A stretch of DNA of 64,000 bases from Chrysaora quinquecirrha (GCA_014526335.1 JACTAT010000326.1:157066-221065), one strand, 5' to 3'. Positions 11,201-23,400 are shown, counted from the first letter of the stretch. Made by a program: numbers and translations. The notes: generated from the letters alone by a model not told the origin.

Positions 11201-11794
11201 ATGTCGAGTATTTAGCAATAATGACTATTAATCCTTTCAGTCACATTGAAACAGGAGACGTTTCAACATAGGGGGAGGGTATGCCACGATACCCCCCTTT
11301 TTCTCTCATTCATTTCGATATAATTTTCCTATTTTCCGCCTCTAGCTTTACTTCCACACTTGTTCAGTTTTCCTTGTTACAGTAGTCATTCTGTTAACGT
11401 AGTTTCTCCCTATTCATGCTTATATTTTACATAATTGTATTTATCCACCCTTTCCTGTTATTCTTAATTCTTATTGTTTAATTTTGTAATTTCATCAATG
11501 TAACTTCTTATTTAACCTCATTTTTTTGTAGTTGATTTAAATTTGATTCGATGAGGCGTAGTTTAATAGATAACTGTCTGTTTCATTGTCTCTAACTAAC
11601 CGCTCAACCTGCCTGCCGTCACACTTCTTTCACGTCAGATTGTTTCGTGCCACATTCAACGAGCAATGTAACAGATATGTTTGTCTCCAAAGAACCCAAA
11701 TCGGTTTTCACCCCATGTATCCTTGTCACGGAGGAATTGGGCTTTTCACACGGAATTTTACCAGGCAATCAAAGGAGGCCTCTTCAGGTGAAGG

Positions 11795-12273
11795 TTTAGG
11801 AACATTGCGACTGCGAAATAATGTTCACTAAAACTCCGCCCTTCGTCTTTCGTAGTTCCAGAGGTAGTCTTCTTTAACGTGCAGAGAACACGGAGCCAGA
11901 GAGAGAGACGAGTGTTACGTTTTAACAATCTACTGAACTAAATAAAAATTCTAAATACAAGATATTTAAAGGGTGTAAAAGGAAACGGAATATAATTTCA
12001 GCCTACGTAAAAGTAAATAGAGTTGCGATGTTACATTCTAAATAAGGAGAAAAGAGATGTGGGAAAGTGATGAGTAAGCTGAGAAAAAACAACAAATGGG
12101 AATGACCTATTGTGACGAAGACAAAAGGAGTGTTGCGAATGACGTAAGGGGATGTCGATGAAATGAGATGCGAGGTTGAGCGGAAGAAAGCTTTGAGAAT
12201 GAATGGACTGAAAAGAAAATAGCCTGAGAGCGAAGTAAAGGCCTAAAAAATGCGAAGTTTAATTTCACTACAA
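11795..12273 (-). repeat. 3' LTR (minus-strand orientation)
   Basis: Direct copy of 13194-13671. It is downstream of the polypurine tract when the element is read on the minus strand. Confidence 0.85.
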
Positions 12274-13173
12274 GAGCTCCCCTCCTAGAATGCAAACGGA
12301 TGAGAAGCATTCGATAACGTGGAAAGTTACAATTGATAGTAAAAATTAAACTGAGTAAAATTGAATAAAAGCTGAATTGATTACGTACGAAAATAAACGA
12401 GTTGAAATTAAGCAAAATTAAAGAGTTACGTGTTAGTTAGCAGTTAGTTACGTGTGTCCAATTTGTTTGATTTTGTTTTGATTGAGTTCGTTTTGACTTG
12501 ATCTTGTTTCTTGATGAATTGTTGATGTTTGAAATTGAAGCTGTAGATGTTGAAAACTGACTTGTCTTGCCATCTGCCAGTCGAGTTGGTCGTCTTGATG
12601 ATGATGATGATAAACAACGAGGTTTTATGAGTAGGCTGACCAGGAACCTTGACGTCTTGAATGCTGCGAGGTTTTGTGAGTAGGGTAACAAGGAACCTGA
12701 GTTGCGTTGAGTGTCAGCAGTGAGGCAGTGGTTGCTCGCCCTGCGTTGTGTGTGTGTGCTGCCACACTACTGATTAACAACGGCTTGAGTTGAGTTGATG
12801 AAAAACAGTGGGTTTTACGAAAGGATCCCAGAACCTTAACAAAGACAAGTGAAGCAAAGCAGTGGGGCAGTTAAAGCAGTGAGTGTCGGCCGCCGATTTG
12901 TTGAGTGCTGCTAAGGGCTGCCAAGCTGCTTGGGCTGTGCTTGAACTTTGAAGTGATGAAATTGACGAAACTTGAAAAGGCACTTACGTGATGCTTGACA
13001 AGATCAGTTGAGTGAGTGAATGAAGCTTGAGCTGGAACGTTGACGAAGGATGTGCGTGTCTTTTGGCTGTGATGCTTGTTGCTTGTGTGAGACAGCAGAT
13101 CGACAAATCGAGAATAACTGGACGGTGAGTCGCCAGAGAGTAGCGATGGAAATCTGCTGAAAAGCCATTGGGT

Positions 13174-13192
13174 GATCACGTCGTGGTCACCA
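13174..13192 (-). promoter_or_regulatory. Primer-binding site of the TRIM element
   Basis: TGGTGACCACGACGTGATC starts one base inside the 5' LTR. TGG at the start is the usual complement of a tRNA CCA end. The tRNA used is not determined. Confidence 0.6.
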
Positions 13193-13193
13193 A

Positions 13194-13671
13194 TTTAGGA
13201 ACATTGCGACTGCGAAATAATGTTCACTAAAACTCCACCCTTCGTCTTTCGTAGTTCCAGAGGTAGTCTTCTTTAACGTGCAGAGAACACGGAGCCAGAG
13301 AGAGAGACGAGTGTTACGTTTTAACAATCTACTGAACTAAATAAAAATTCTAAATACAAGATATTTAAAGGGTGTAAAAGGAAACGGAATATAATTTCAG
13401 CCTACGTAAAAGTAAATAGAGTTGCGATGTTACATTCTAAATAAGGAGAAAAGAGATGTGGGAAAGTGATGAGTAAGCTGAGAAAAAACAACAAATGGGA
13501 ATGACCTATTGTGACGAAGACAAAGGGAGTGTTGCGAATGACGTAAGGGGATGTCGATGAAATGAGATGCGAGGTTGAGCGGAAGAAAGCTTTGAGAATG
13601 AATGGACTGAAAAGAAAATAGCCTGAGAGCGAAGGAAAGGCCAAAAAATGCGAAGTTTAATTTCACTACAA
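13194..13671 (-). repeat. 5' LTR (minus-strand orientation)
   Basis: Direct copy of 11795-12273, next to the primer-binding-site-like sequence. Visible differences include A for G near 13237 and a one-base deletion near 13644. Confidence 0.85.
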
Positions 13672-13689
13672 AGGTGAAGGTGAAATGGT

Positions 13690-13850
13690 GTTTTAGCGCC
13701 AGTCGCTAGGATCTCAGTAGTAGGTTAACTAATCGAGACCTCGACCCTGGCCGTGACGCTACCGTGGCTGGGCTCGAACCCTGACCACACTGATCTTCTG
13801 ACACCACGAGTCAGCTGGATTACACCACGACGCCACAGCACCTTCAGTTT
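13690..13850 (-). mobile_element. tRNA-derived SINE head
   Basis: On the minus strand a box-A-like TGGTGTAATCCAGCTGA is followed about 50 bases later by a box B GGTTCGAGCCC, the internal RNA polymerase III promoter layout. The body continues towards 13690. The TRIM element is inserted next to it, so AGGTGAAGG may belong to the SINE tail. Confidence 0.65.
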
Positions 13851-13859
13851 AGGAGGTGG

Positions 13860-14770
13860 CTGTAACAAGGCAGATGCCGTGTGGATAAAAGAAATTTGGC
13901 TTCCCTTTGAAGCTAAAAGGGAAGCGACAGGCTACAAAGAAACATTTCTTGTCCTTACTCTGTTTCTCAATATCCGTCTATTTCACGCCCTTTCTTCTTT
14001 ATATCATGGACCTTACGAGAAGGATATTAAGAACAAATGGAATTGTTACAAGTCTACAAAGAAGCACATCAATGCAATGAAAATGTCTCGGTTGCCAAGT
14101 TTTTACTTCCACTATACGTGACTTCTGTTACACACCCTTCGCTCTGCTTCACAACAAATACATAATATTCCCTGACTTAAATACGTAGTTTTTGCTTATA
14201 GATAATTTTCAGAACAAAAGTAATTTTACTCCAACTTCTTTCATCGAAGCCGATTGTTTACGAAACTCTTTCATATATAATATCGTTGTTTGTTTCGAGT
14301 AAGCTTGGCTGAAAGAAACTTGTAAATATGTCGATTATAACACGTCATTTTGGAGTGAAAAGTTTCACAAAAATCGCATGTGTTTGGATAAAAGATTTTC
14401 CTGTCTGAAAAATGCTGAATAATAACCTGCTGAAAGTTGTTTATTTCACTTTTGCTCGAGGTTTTATCTTCTTTTAATGCCGAATCAGAAAGGTGAGACT
14501 AAACTTAGCTTAATTTTTCAAATTTCTTCTTTCTTTAAATTCGTGCACGTTTTTTATAAGAAAGCTAGTTTGGGCGTCGTTCTAAAACTTGCTTAGTTTC
14601 TTAAATGCTTTAAGAGTTTTCTTAAAGCTGTACAAAAAGAATCAATTGATACCACTCACAATTTCGTTTCGTTTTGCAAACAAGTAAAATGAAAACAGCA
14701 AAGAGTAGAAGAACCCGAAAAAACTGCTGCAAGTGTTTTGTCCACCAATATAAGAACAGTGTAAGAACAT
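13860..14770. other. No gene seen
   Basis: AT-rich. A short hairpin TTGGCTTCCCTTT / AAAGGGAAGC is near 13898-13930, and a TTTTTTATAAGAAA motif like the T-rich MITE ends is near 14550. No exon recognised. Confidence 0.45.
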
Positions 14771-14774
14771 ACTC

Positions 14775-15175
14775 ACCCTGTGTAAAGTGGGTGCAGTGCA
14801 GTACCGTGAGAGATGCGCGGTACTGTGGGGGGTGTTAAGTGCATGTGGGGAGGCTTCTCTGAGTACCGTGGCGGATTTTCAATACCGTGGGGGAGGCATT
14901 CTGAGTACCGTGGAGCGACATCTTGAGTACCGTAGGAGATGTTCAGTATTGTGGGGGATATCATGATGTGTGTGGGGAGGCACCATAAGTACCGTGAAGT
15001 ATTTTCAGCACCGTGGGGGGGGGGGGGATATCATGAGTGCCGTGGGGAGGCATCTCTGAGCACCATGAGGTTTGCTCAGTATGCCGTGGGGAGGCATCAT
15101 GAGTACCGTGAGGGATGTTCAGTACCGTGGGGAGGCATCTCTGAGTAACGTGGTGGATGTTCAGTATCTTGGGCT
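14775..15175. repeat. GTACCGTGGGGAGGCAT minisatellite
   Basis: About twelve degenerate copies of units such as GTACCGTGGGGGAGGCAT and GAGTACCGTG, with G runs up to eleven. The inverted equivalent is at 15525-15705. Confidence 0.85.
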
Positions 15176-15524
15176 TGATCAATTGCAATCAACCTTCGAA
15201 TCACTTTTTCCGTTGCAATTTGTGTTACTTATCGCACGCACGGGATTAATATATCGTTTAGTCAACACAACGGAAAATCAGACTACAATAAATGATAAGT
15301 TCACAGAGTCGTTTGTGTGAGATAATGTATTACAAAATAAGTCGAGGTTGAAGGAAAACTTTTTCCCTGTTCACGCAAGATCATATCACATGTTCATACT
15401 GTTATTTGTGGGGCCCAAGTAGGGTGTTCGTAATGTGGTATATTTCCAGAAAAATAAAAGGAACATGGGATGATTATAGAAAATTTAAGGGTATATGTGA
15501 TTAATTTTGTGCTTTCACTCATTT

Positions 15525-15705
15525 TCAACCTCCCCACGGTACTGATCCTCCCCAATAGTACTCAGGATGCCTCCCCACAAAAATCATGATATCCTCCACG
15601 GTACCATAATGACGGTACTGAACATCCCCTACGGTACTATTCATGCCTCCCCACGGTACTCAGGATGCCTCCCCACAATACTGCGCATCCCCCACGGTAC
15701 AGCGC
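15525..15705. repeat. Inverted copies of the GTACCGTGGGG minisatellite
   Basis: Units CCTCCCCACGGTACT and CCCCCACGGTAC run opposite to the array at 14775-15175, with about 350 bp of unrelated sequence between. The pair could fold back on itself. Confidence 0.85.
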
Positions 15706-15709
15706 ACAC

Positions 15710-17250
15710 GTAACACGAGGTGATATTTTCTTATTTCCATGTTGGTTAATTATGTGGAATTTGAACAGTTCATACAGTTCTATTTGTTTCCTAAATTGTA
15801 AGGGCCTCTAGCTCTAGGTTTCTTATAAAAGACGTGCGGCCAATTTACATATTCTGTGAAATTGACACGTCCCAGAATTTCTAAGTAAGTTGTCAAGTAC
15901 CGTATGTTAAAAAATTTGATAGGCCGAAAACAGTAAAATTCACATTTTTTACCCTGAAGAAAAACCACGTTCTAGGATGATTTCCCTTATCAAAATATTA
16001 TAGTATTAAAAACAGTACACGATAATGACCTTGTTGCTTTGACCTTGATTAAGACTTTTGTTGACCTCCGTATTGGGAATCCATTTGATTGATATTCTCA
16101 AAGTTGGAAAAATTGAATCGATACGTGGTTCTTTCCTTTGACGCTATTTCTGACGAAAATTAAATTGTAGGACTATGTGCAAATATATTTCACGCGGGCA
16201 CGAGAACACAGGCGTCATAAAGACACAAAGGGCCCGCTAGGCACCGTAGGCATGCACCATATGCAAACAAACGTATGTCTTTCTGTCTCTTGAATATAGC
16301 CTGGAGTCTATTCCACGAATGCAAGGGGGTTTAAAGGGACAAGCAGTCGCGCAAGCAGTTTTAGAAGGAAAAGGTACGAGGGGGTGCAGACTTCAGGTCA
16401 CTGGGTACCTACTCAAGGAATTTGCACGTAAGAAACAATCCCGAGAGCATATACTTGAGTAAAAGTGCGAAGGTACATTGAAAAACATGCGACAAATACA
16501 AGCAGCCATGATGACAAGGACGTCACGAAGAAACAAGGGCAGGCTAGGCCCCTTAGGCAGGTTAGAGAATCCACATCAGCTGCGCTAGTTTTATTCCAAA
16601 AAATTAAAAAGTGTTTGTTCAACCAGGTGTATTCTGTTCTGTTTCACATTTCTTAGAAAATTTCTCAGGAAAATAACATTGTGCACACGGAATTTATGCA
16701 CAGATAAATGAGATAAAAACAGAGAAAGTTTCTAAAACAAAAACACTTTTCACTACTATTTTGTCTAGTCGATTCATAACCAGAAAAACTCTTCAATGTT
16801 CCAGATTCCGGTATTTCATTTCTATATTCCGTTACATTCCGTTTTAACGTTCCATGCTTTCTAAGATAGAAAATTAGAAATCGTAAAACGACTAAAGACC
16901 GAATGCTAAGTTTCGCTTTACTCATGTTTTATACTGGAAGTTTTATGGCTATTACTAAAGCAGGGAACGGGAATGGGAATATGAATGGAAATGGGTGTTT
17001 TGTTGTTTGAGCCAAGCAGAACTGACACTAAATCAGAGACCTCTTATAATGAGCAAAACATCATAATGATAAAATAGTTAAAGAAGAGAAGTTTAATTAA
17101 ACTCTTTGTACAACTTGTATTCTAACTCTATCTCGACAACAACTCTTCAACTTGTCCGACAAAATAAAACTTTTCTTGCTAGTTATAAAATTGAAAACTT
17201 TACAAAGGTATACAAAGTTAAGTTAAATTCGCTTGACTTGCATAACCCAG
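15710..17250. other. No gene seen
   Basis: No exon or RNA gene recognised. Contains GGGAACGGGAATGGGAAT near 16965, whose inverted relatives form the pyrimidine array at 18060-18185. Confidence 0.45.
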
Positions 17251-17254
17251 CATA

Positions 17255-17432
17255 AAGCCTGGTTCCCATAAGATCGTAAGAGCGTCGGCGACCGTTGGCG
17301 TCAGTGTGAGTCGGTCTCCCGATTTTAATGGGAACACTTCAAATGAAATCGCAGATGGAAGAAGGAAGAAGGGATCGGTGACAATCGCAGACGGTGGCCG
17401 ATCCCTCTACGATTTTTGGAAACCAGGTTTAA
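17255..17432. mobile_element. Short TIR element (AGCCTGGTT ends)
   Basis: Termini AAGCCTGGTTCCCATAAGATCG and the inverse (CGATTTTTGGAAACCAGGTTT), with GTCGGCGACCG repeated inverted just inside as GGTGGCCGATC. A related, decayed copy lies at about 29531-29880 in an RPS6 intron. Confidence 0.7.
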
Positions 17433-17439
17433 GTACACG

Positions 17440-18640
17440 TCACGACATGGTCTTCCATATAAATGGGAATGGTTCATACCCACAGCAACAGCCCATACTT
17501 CACAGAACTTGTAAACATCATAAGTTGGGTTGAAGTTTGAAATTTACGCCACCACTGGTATTTCACACTCTGTAATCGCACAAGAAATTTTTCAGTAGGA
17601 CATTCCAAGGGATCAATTTTAAAACTCGAAACTGACAATATAAAAATAAGCGCTAGTAAGGATACATTTAATGGAGATGATTAAGAAAAAGAATAACGAG
17701 AAACTTAGCCATAGGAAATATTCACACATTCATAAAATAAAATAGGCCTAGGTCACAAATACTGTATGAAATCTCTTCTTAATTTTTTTCTCAATTTAAA
17801 TGAATTGTGGGCCTGATTGTGCAGAGTATGTTGATATGATTATTGTAATTTATTTACATAATTAGACAAGAAAACAAGTTTGTGCGGTGACTTAAAGTTT
17901 CATGCTTAATGCATTCATAAGACAGCAATGAATACTAATAGAGTGAAGATATCCCTATTATTAGATTTGGATAATCGAATGCCTGCAGAGTTCGATTGTT
18001 ACGACTGGTTATTCTAATTTATTTATAACATATAGTTTTAAAGGATGCCTTTCAAAAGCACCATTCCTGTTTCCTTTCCAATTCCAGTTCCTGTTTCCAT
18101 TCCCGTTCCCATTCCCACTCCTATTCCCGTTCCCGTTCCCACTTCCCGTTCTCATTCAAGTTACCCTTCCCATTCCCGTTCCTTATTTTAGGGATAGCCT
18201 TCTCAAGATCTCGTTATTTTATAGTAAAATGTTTGAAATTCGATATTCTCTCTTTTGAAATATTTACTGAGCTGACCTTTAAATCTGAAACCTGGAATTA
18301 AAAATATTTTACTGATATTTGACATACTGTATATTCTAGATTACAAACACAAAATATTTAAAAAGTCAACGAATAAAAATACAATCTTTTCGAGAACGAA
18401 AAATATTGGTTAATCAGAAAACTAAAGAAAGAGCTCTCAAAACCAGTGAAAATCAATAAAGCTAGAGAAAAAGAAAGAAAATATGACAGTTTAGAGATGA
18501 CAGAGAAATTTGACCATGGAAAATGAGTTGTTTATTTGTATTTCTTTTCAATCCCTTCTTTAACAATTAAAGTTGATTTTTAAAGTTGAACTGTCTACAC
18601 CTCGGAATTTTTGAGCTGCAAATTCAATTAAAAGCGGAAC
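17440..18640. other. Intergenic, upstream of the ANKUB1-like gene
   Basis: AT-rich. A degenerate TTCCCG/TTCCCA array spans 18060-18185. No TATA box or initiator could be supported. Confidence 0.45.
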
Positions 18641-18641
18641 A

Positions 18642-21600
18642 ATGTTACGAAGGACAAGGACAGCTCACAAACAAACACAAAATATTGATGATACTATAGT
18701 TGTGTTGCCAGATGGAATCAGCCAAATTGTCAATTTGCAAGGATTGGAAAACTTCTCTGATTTAAAATGCAGACTAGAACTTCTATATGGAATACCATAT
18801 GAGCTGCAAAGGTTGTTTCTCAGCGATACTGAGTATCCAGTCGGCGATTGGGTTCCGTTGAATACACTACAAGACGAAAGAGCTGTTTTCGTGAAGACGG
18901 AAAAGAGCTGGTTGACGTTTTTTTCCGCTTGTTTACGTCAGAAAAACAGCCAAGTTTTGCAGATTTTAGATGAGCTTAATGGAGCAGTCGTTATTGAAAA
19001 CAGAATTTTCGTTGCATTTTTCATATCATTAGCTTCTACGAACATAGAATTGATAGAAAGTCTCAATAAAAGGGTTCAAGGGTTCAAAGTATTTAATAAG
19101 AGAACAGCTAGCGGAAGGAACCTGTTACATGTTGCAATTGCATCTTTTGACTGGGAATGTACTGAACTCATTCTTAAACACGCAAGTTTAGATTTGCTAT
19201 TAGCTGAAGATTGTTCTGGTCAAACACCCATCTCAATCGCAGAAAACTCGCACAATTACTATTTCATTGAAAAAATTCGTGCCTATTATTCAAAACAGAA
19301 AATGGAAGACTCAGTGAAAAGTTTTAAACCGAGAAAGGAAGTCACACGACATCGTGCTAGTCACTCTTTGAAATTTTCTGTTGAAAAGCAATTAAAAGTT
19401 ACAGAGCGAAACACACGCTCACAATCAACACCAACTTCGCCGTTTGAGAAATCGAGTGGCAATCGCGTTTTAGAGCGCCAAGCTCTTAGTAACTCTCTTG
19501 ACAACCTGGAATGCGCCAATAGGAATCAGTCTAAGGAACCAGCCTCTTCTTCGAAAGTACAGCCTCTCTTGGAATTGGAAGTGTCAAAGAGTTCAGCTTC
19601 AATATTTCTGGACCCTGCGACAGCTGCTAGAAAATCACCCCGGTCACTGTCACCGTCACCACGAATTTCACCCACTTATAATCCACCGATTCGTCGTAAA
19701 AGTACACAATCAATTTCTGCTCCTGTTTCCCCAAACCCGGTAACTTTTTCAGATAACAAGACATTACCCCCGTCACCAGCTAACTCGGAAAACAGATGCA
19801 AGGGTTTACAACAAGTTGTTTTTCTTCCGCCGTGGCGGAGAACTGGCGGCAACAGGTTAGATACAAATGGGACACAGACAAGGCGGATTTCAATTGCAAA
19901 CACAAAGTCAATAACAGAGTATCAAAATTCGCAAAGAAGAGAATCAACAGTAGATATCAAAAGGTTTGTCTTAAATATTGTATCTTTAGTTTTTCTTTCA
20001 CTTTAGGTCTCATAATTGGTGTGGAAAAACTTGTTAGGAACTTAGCCGGAGCTTCACTAGGTGAAAGTCATGAGAGAACTAAAGATGGGCATGGTGCATA
20101 CTAAATATCAGTGGCAGGAATTCAAAATCCCGAATGGTTGGGCCAAAAGCCTAAATTTCTGACGTCACTGAAAAATGTTCTATTTTGTGCCATTTTCAAA
20201 GGAAAATCTCCAAATTTACAACAAAATTGGAAGAAGTGGGAGGAAGGCCGGAGCTCCCCCAAACTTTCCATAATTCCGCCTCTGCTTAATACATATCAAT
20301 ACATTCGCAATGAGGAATAGAACGGAATGAGATTGAAATAATTCTTGGGGCACTATGTATTATTTTGGTACTGGGATGTGCCAGAACGGTGTCGATTTTC
20401 ACAACTTAGGTATTTAGCGTTGTCCCTCAGGTAAACATTTTCGAAAAAAATTGGTATCAAATTGGGTATGTTTTTGATGCTTTTGCGAAATATACCAAAA
20501 TTGATCAAGGACCCTCTCCCCAGAGGGAAATAATTCGTACAATAAGCTATGACGAAAATAACACCAGGTTAGGCCTAAGTGTAATTGATCCTATTTAGAC
20601 AGGGGGAGTAAACCAGACTATATTATATGGCTTATTTGAAAAAGTAGGTTACTTGTTGATTTGGATAGTTTTTATCGCTCCCCCCTCACGCCCCTCATTG
20701 CTTTGTTTTTGAAACAAATCCGTAGATCTTCCGAGAAGTGATTTACCTCAATTTCGTTTGCGCAGGATTTTTTTCAGGCAGCAAGGCAGTATGCACTAGC
20801 TTTGCACCAAATTTTATACAGAGCTTGGATCAATAATCATGCATGCTATGCAATAAAATTGAATTTGTAAGCGAAATGTTGACATTGTTGCGTGATTCTT
20901 TCTGATTGGTCCATCTCGAGCCGCATCTGGGCATAAACTCCGCCTTAGTTTATTGTTTCGATCTGTTTCTGACGCTCATACTCTGAGCAGTGTCAGACGA
21001 AAAAAACCTTTTAAGTATGCCCGAAAATGTTTCCGCTGTCTATCACAATTTTCAGTATCTACATCTCATGACATGATTTCATTAAACTCATTTTTCCAGA
21101 CCCGCTATTAGATCACTATCAGTCGCCTGCAAATTGACATCAGAAGACTTACAAAGATTAGAAAGCCATGAAAGATTACATAAACCATGGAACGAATGGA
21201 GAAGATTGTCTGTTGTTCCAAAATCTGACCAAATTGAACCACAAAACATTCCCAAAGACGAACACGGTGCAACCAAAAAAACATTTGAAGAATGGTTTAT
21301 TGACAAGGAAAATGAAAGAGAGGCCAATCTCGCAAAGATGACTGAAGAAGAACGACGAAGAGAAATGGATAAAGAGAGGCTAGAGCAACAGAGAAGAATG
21401 AGGTATGATATAATATTTCTAGAATTGAAGAGTTCGTTATTTGTAATTCAAAGACAATTTAAACTACTAAATTGTTACTCCAATGGTTTAGAGATATCCG
21501 TAGGTACTTCCCCTTATGAAAGATTATTTCACTTTGCAACAGTAACAATTTGTTTCCCTACATTTGATTTCATCTTTATTGGAGCATAAAAAGATACAGA

Positions 21601-22610
21601 TTGACGATTTGTGGCCTCAGGAAATATTGTTTGTCAAAATTGAAGATAAGAAACCCGTTTTCAGATTGTGGGATGGAGAAAGTACTTGGGTACATCTGTT
21701 TGCAACTTAATTTTCAGGAGAGTGGGTTAGCTCCAAAGCTTTCTTAAATGGGTCAATAAGGTGTGTCGCATACGAACACTTAATTAAGAACTCTTAGAGA
21801 TTCAAAAACGGCTGAATAGAATTAAATTGAATATCACAACGTTGCAACTTGTTTTCTAACACTGTAACACTGTCATAAATCACAACCGATGTTCGACCTA
21901 CTTGTGGTTTTTATATGTATGAAAACGACATTTTTTGATGGTATAACTTTGATACTTTTTGTATAATAAAAAGAAATTATAAGAAACTTTCAATAACTTT
22001 CTTAGTACAAAAACAGGGTAAAAAAATAATCTTATAGAACAAAGTTCAAGGCTTGGTTTCGTATCAGATAAAGACGTGTACTTCTATTCAGAGTCAGGAA
22101 AAGGTTACGGTCACACGGTCATTGACCGGAGGAAGGTCAGTTAGAACAAAGGAAAATCCTTTGCCACACCCAAAACACGCCTATTTTTCATTGTTAAGCG
22201 AGGAAGGTTTTCAACTACTGGTATTTTTGTCTGGAGGAAGGTTGAACACTTTTCTGGACTCTGCTTCTATTAATATTATCTCTGTAGATGTAAATCATAC
22301 GATGAATGGTTATTGGAGAAAGAAGTTCAGTCAGAAATTTCAAAAGAAGAAGAAAAAGAAAAAGAGTCTGAAAAACAAATAGAAGCGGCAAAAATTGAAG
22401 ACCGGAAAGCTGAGGCCGAAAGGAAATATCAAAAAATGGATGATGGAAAAATATGAAGAAGAACTTAGGAAGGAAGAAGAACTTGAAAAATTAATGAAAG
22501 AAAAATGGAAGATGAAACAACAAACGAAAGAAAGAAGGAAATCGATTGCGACTATGAAATTAACAGACAAAAGACCTCTTACTTCTTCCAAAAGTCTTCC
22601 CATTGTTTAA
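18642..22610 (+). CDS. ANKUB1-like ubiquitin-like/ankyrin/coiled-coil protein
   Basis: Three coding exons: 18642-19963, 21100-21402 and 22288-22610, all with GT-AG splice sites and compatible phase. The ATG is preceded by an in-frame TGA. About 648 residues. Residues 18-95 look ubiquitin-like (IVNLQGLENFSDLK, GIPYELQRLFLSD). Residues 95-205 resemble the ankyrin part of ANKUB1 (SWLTFFSACLRQ, GRNLLHVAIAS, DCSGQTPISIAE). Residues 215-430 are Ser/Pro/Arg-rich and probably disordered. The C-terminal third is a charged coiled coil with repeated aromatic-Trp motifs (TFEEWFIDKE, SYDEWLLEKE, KWMMEKYEEE) as in CCDC34-type domains. In exon 3 six A bases at 22431-22436 put the frame off by one; five would restore it. 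Exon lengths sum to 3n+1, in agreement. Function in this organism is unknown. Confidence 0.72.
20100..21098. other. Intron 1 of the ANKUB1-like gene
   Basis: Non-coding apart from the PLE tail near its 3' end. GGAATAGAACGGAATGAG near 20319 belongs to the GGAAT-type repeats seen elsewhere. Confidence 0.5.
20895..21045 (+). mobile_element. PLE 3' tail, copy 2, with inactive hammerhead
   Basis: Same tail as at 4850-5055. In the hammerhead segment (20977-21019) stem I CATACT/AGTATG is intact but the core reads CTGAGCA: G8, the catalytic purine, is C. Inserted just upstream of exon 2 of the ANKUB1-like gene. Confidence 0.8.
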
Positions 22611-22619
22611 AACCCTATT

Positions 22620-23400
22620 TTAAAACGCTAATTAGGCGCTGGTACCAAGATATTCAACTTAGATCCTCATTTTCGAAATTTACGAAAATTTGTTCGTACA
22701 AAAACTATTCAGATTTCAGATTTCAGCTTTAATGCTAAGGCAATTTTCTTGCTTCTATCCCCTGCAATTTTGATTTGTGACGAAAAGTTTGAAAATTTCA
22801 AAGCATTTAACCGTGAAAATGCCTCAAATAGCGTGATTTTTTACATCCTCAATCATTTTTGACATCGAAATTCCTTGAAATTTAAAGATTTAAAACTTAT
22901 GTAAGCGCTATAAAATCAACATCTTAAGAGCTGGAAGCGTTAACATACTGTCGTGAAATTTTATAAAGAGTAAAAACCGAGAAATATGAGCTTTGGCAAG
23001 CGTTTTTATCTGTACAATACTTACTTCTGATGATAGATTATATTTAATTTAAGATTGGCAGATCAAAAGAGATGAATAACACTAACCGAAAAGATGTCAC
23101 AGCCATAATTTAAGATTATATTGTATATCACTTTGTAAAAAAAAAACAAGGGGAAAAGGAGTTTATGTTTCATGGTCTCAATTTTGTCGTAGTTTCTAAA
23201 AAGCAAAATTTTAATGAAGATATTGTGAATTACATGAAGCACACTCACATAGATACTTTATACTGTAAAAATGTACCAATACCAAACAGGCAAAGAATAA
23301 GTATAAGAACTGTTATATTGATGTAATAAATAAACTTATCATTTTACTTATCATTGAAATTATATTTTATTTTTTTGTGTTGTAAAGAACTTCCAAATTG
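22620..23400. other. No gene seen
   Basis: AT-rich DNA between the ANKUB1-like gene and the WD40 gene. No clear polyadenylation signal was assigned. Confidence 0.4.

Larger units (their letters stand above)
11795..13671 (-). mobile_element. Non-autonomous LTR retrotransposon (TRIM type)
   Basis: Two direct repeats of 479 and 478 bp (11795-12273 and 13194-13671) differ at only a handful of positions and enclose 920 bp without coding capacity. The nine bases AGGTGAAGG precede (11786-11794) and follow (13672-13680) the element. Reading the minus strand, a primer-binding-site-like TGGTGACCACGACGTGATC follows the first LTR (13174-13192), and a purine tract (AGGAGGGGAGC, 12275-12285) precedes the second. 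The LTRs are TTGTAG...CCTAAA rather than TG...CA. A nine-base flank is long for an LTR integrase and may partly reflect the repetitive target. Near-identical LTRs imply a recent insertion. Confidence 0.85.

Noticed and set aside
12107..13666. Minus-strand open frames of 80-120 codons
   Set aside because: They lie in the LTRs and interior of the TRIM element, are Ser/Phe-rich, and the two LTR copies do not preserve one frame.
13753..14121. 122-codon plus-strand frame
   Set aside because: Starts inside the SINE and shows no domain, no splice context and no codon pattern.
22340..22603. Phe-rich minus-strand frame
   Set aside because: It is the antisense of the Glu/Lys-rich coiled-coil exon of the ANKUB1-like gene.
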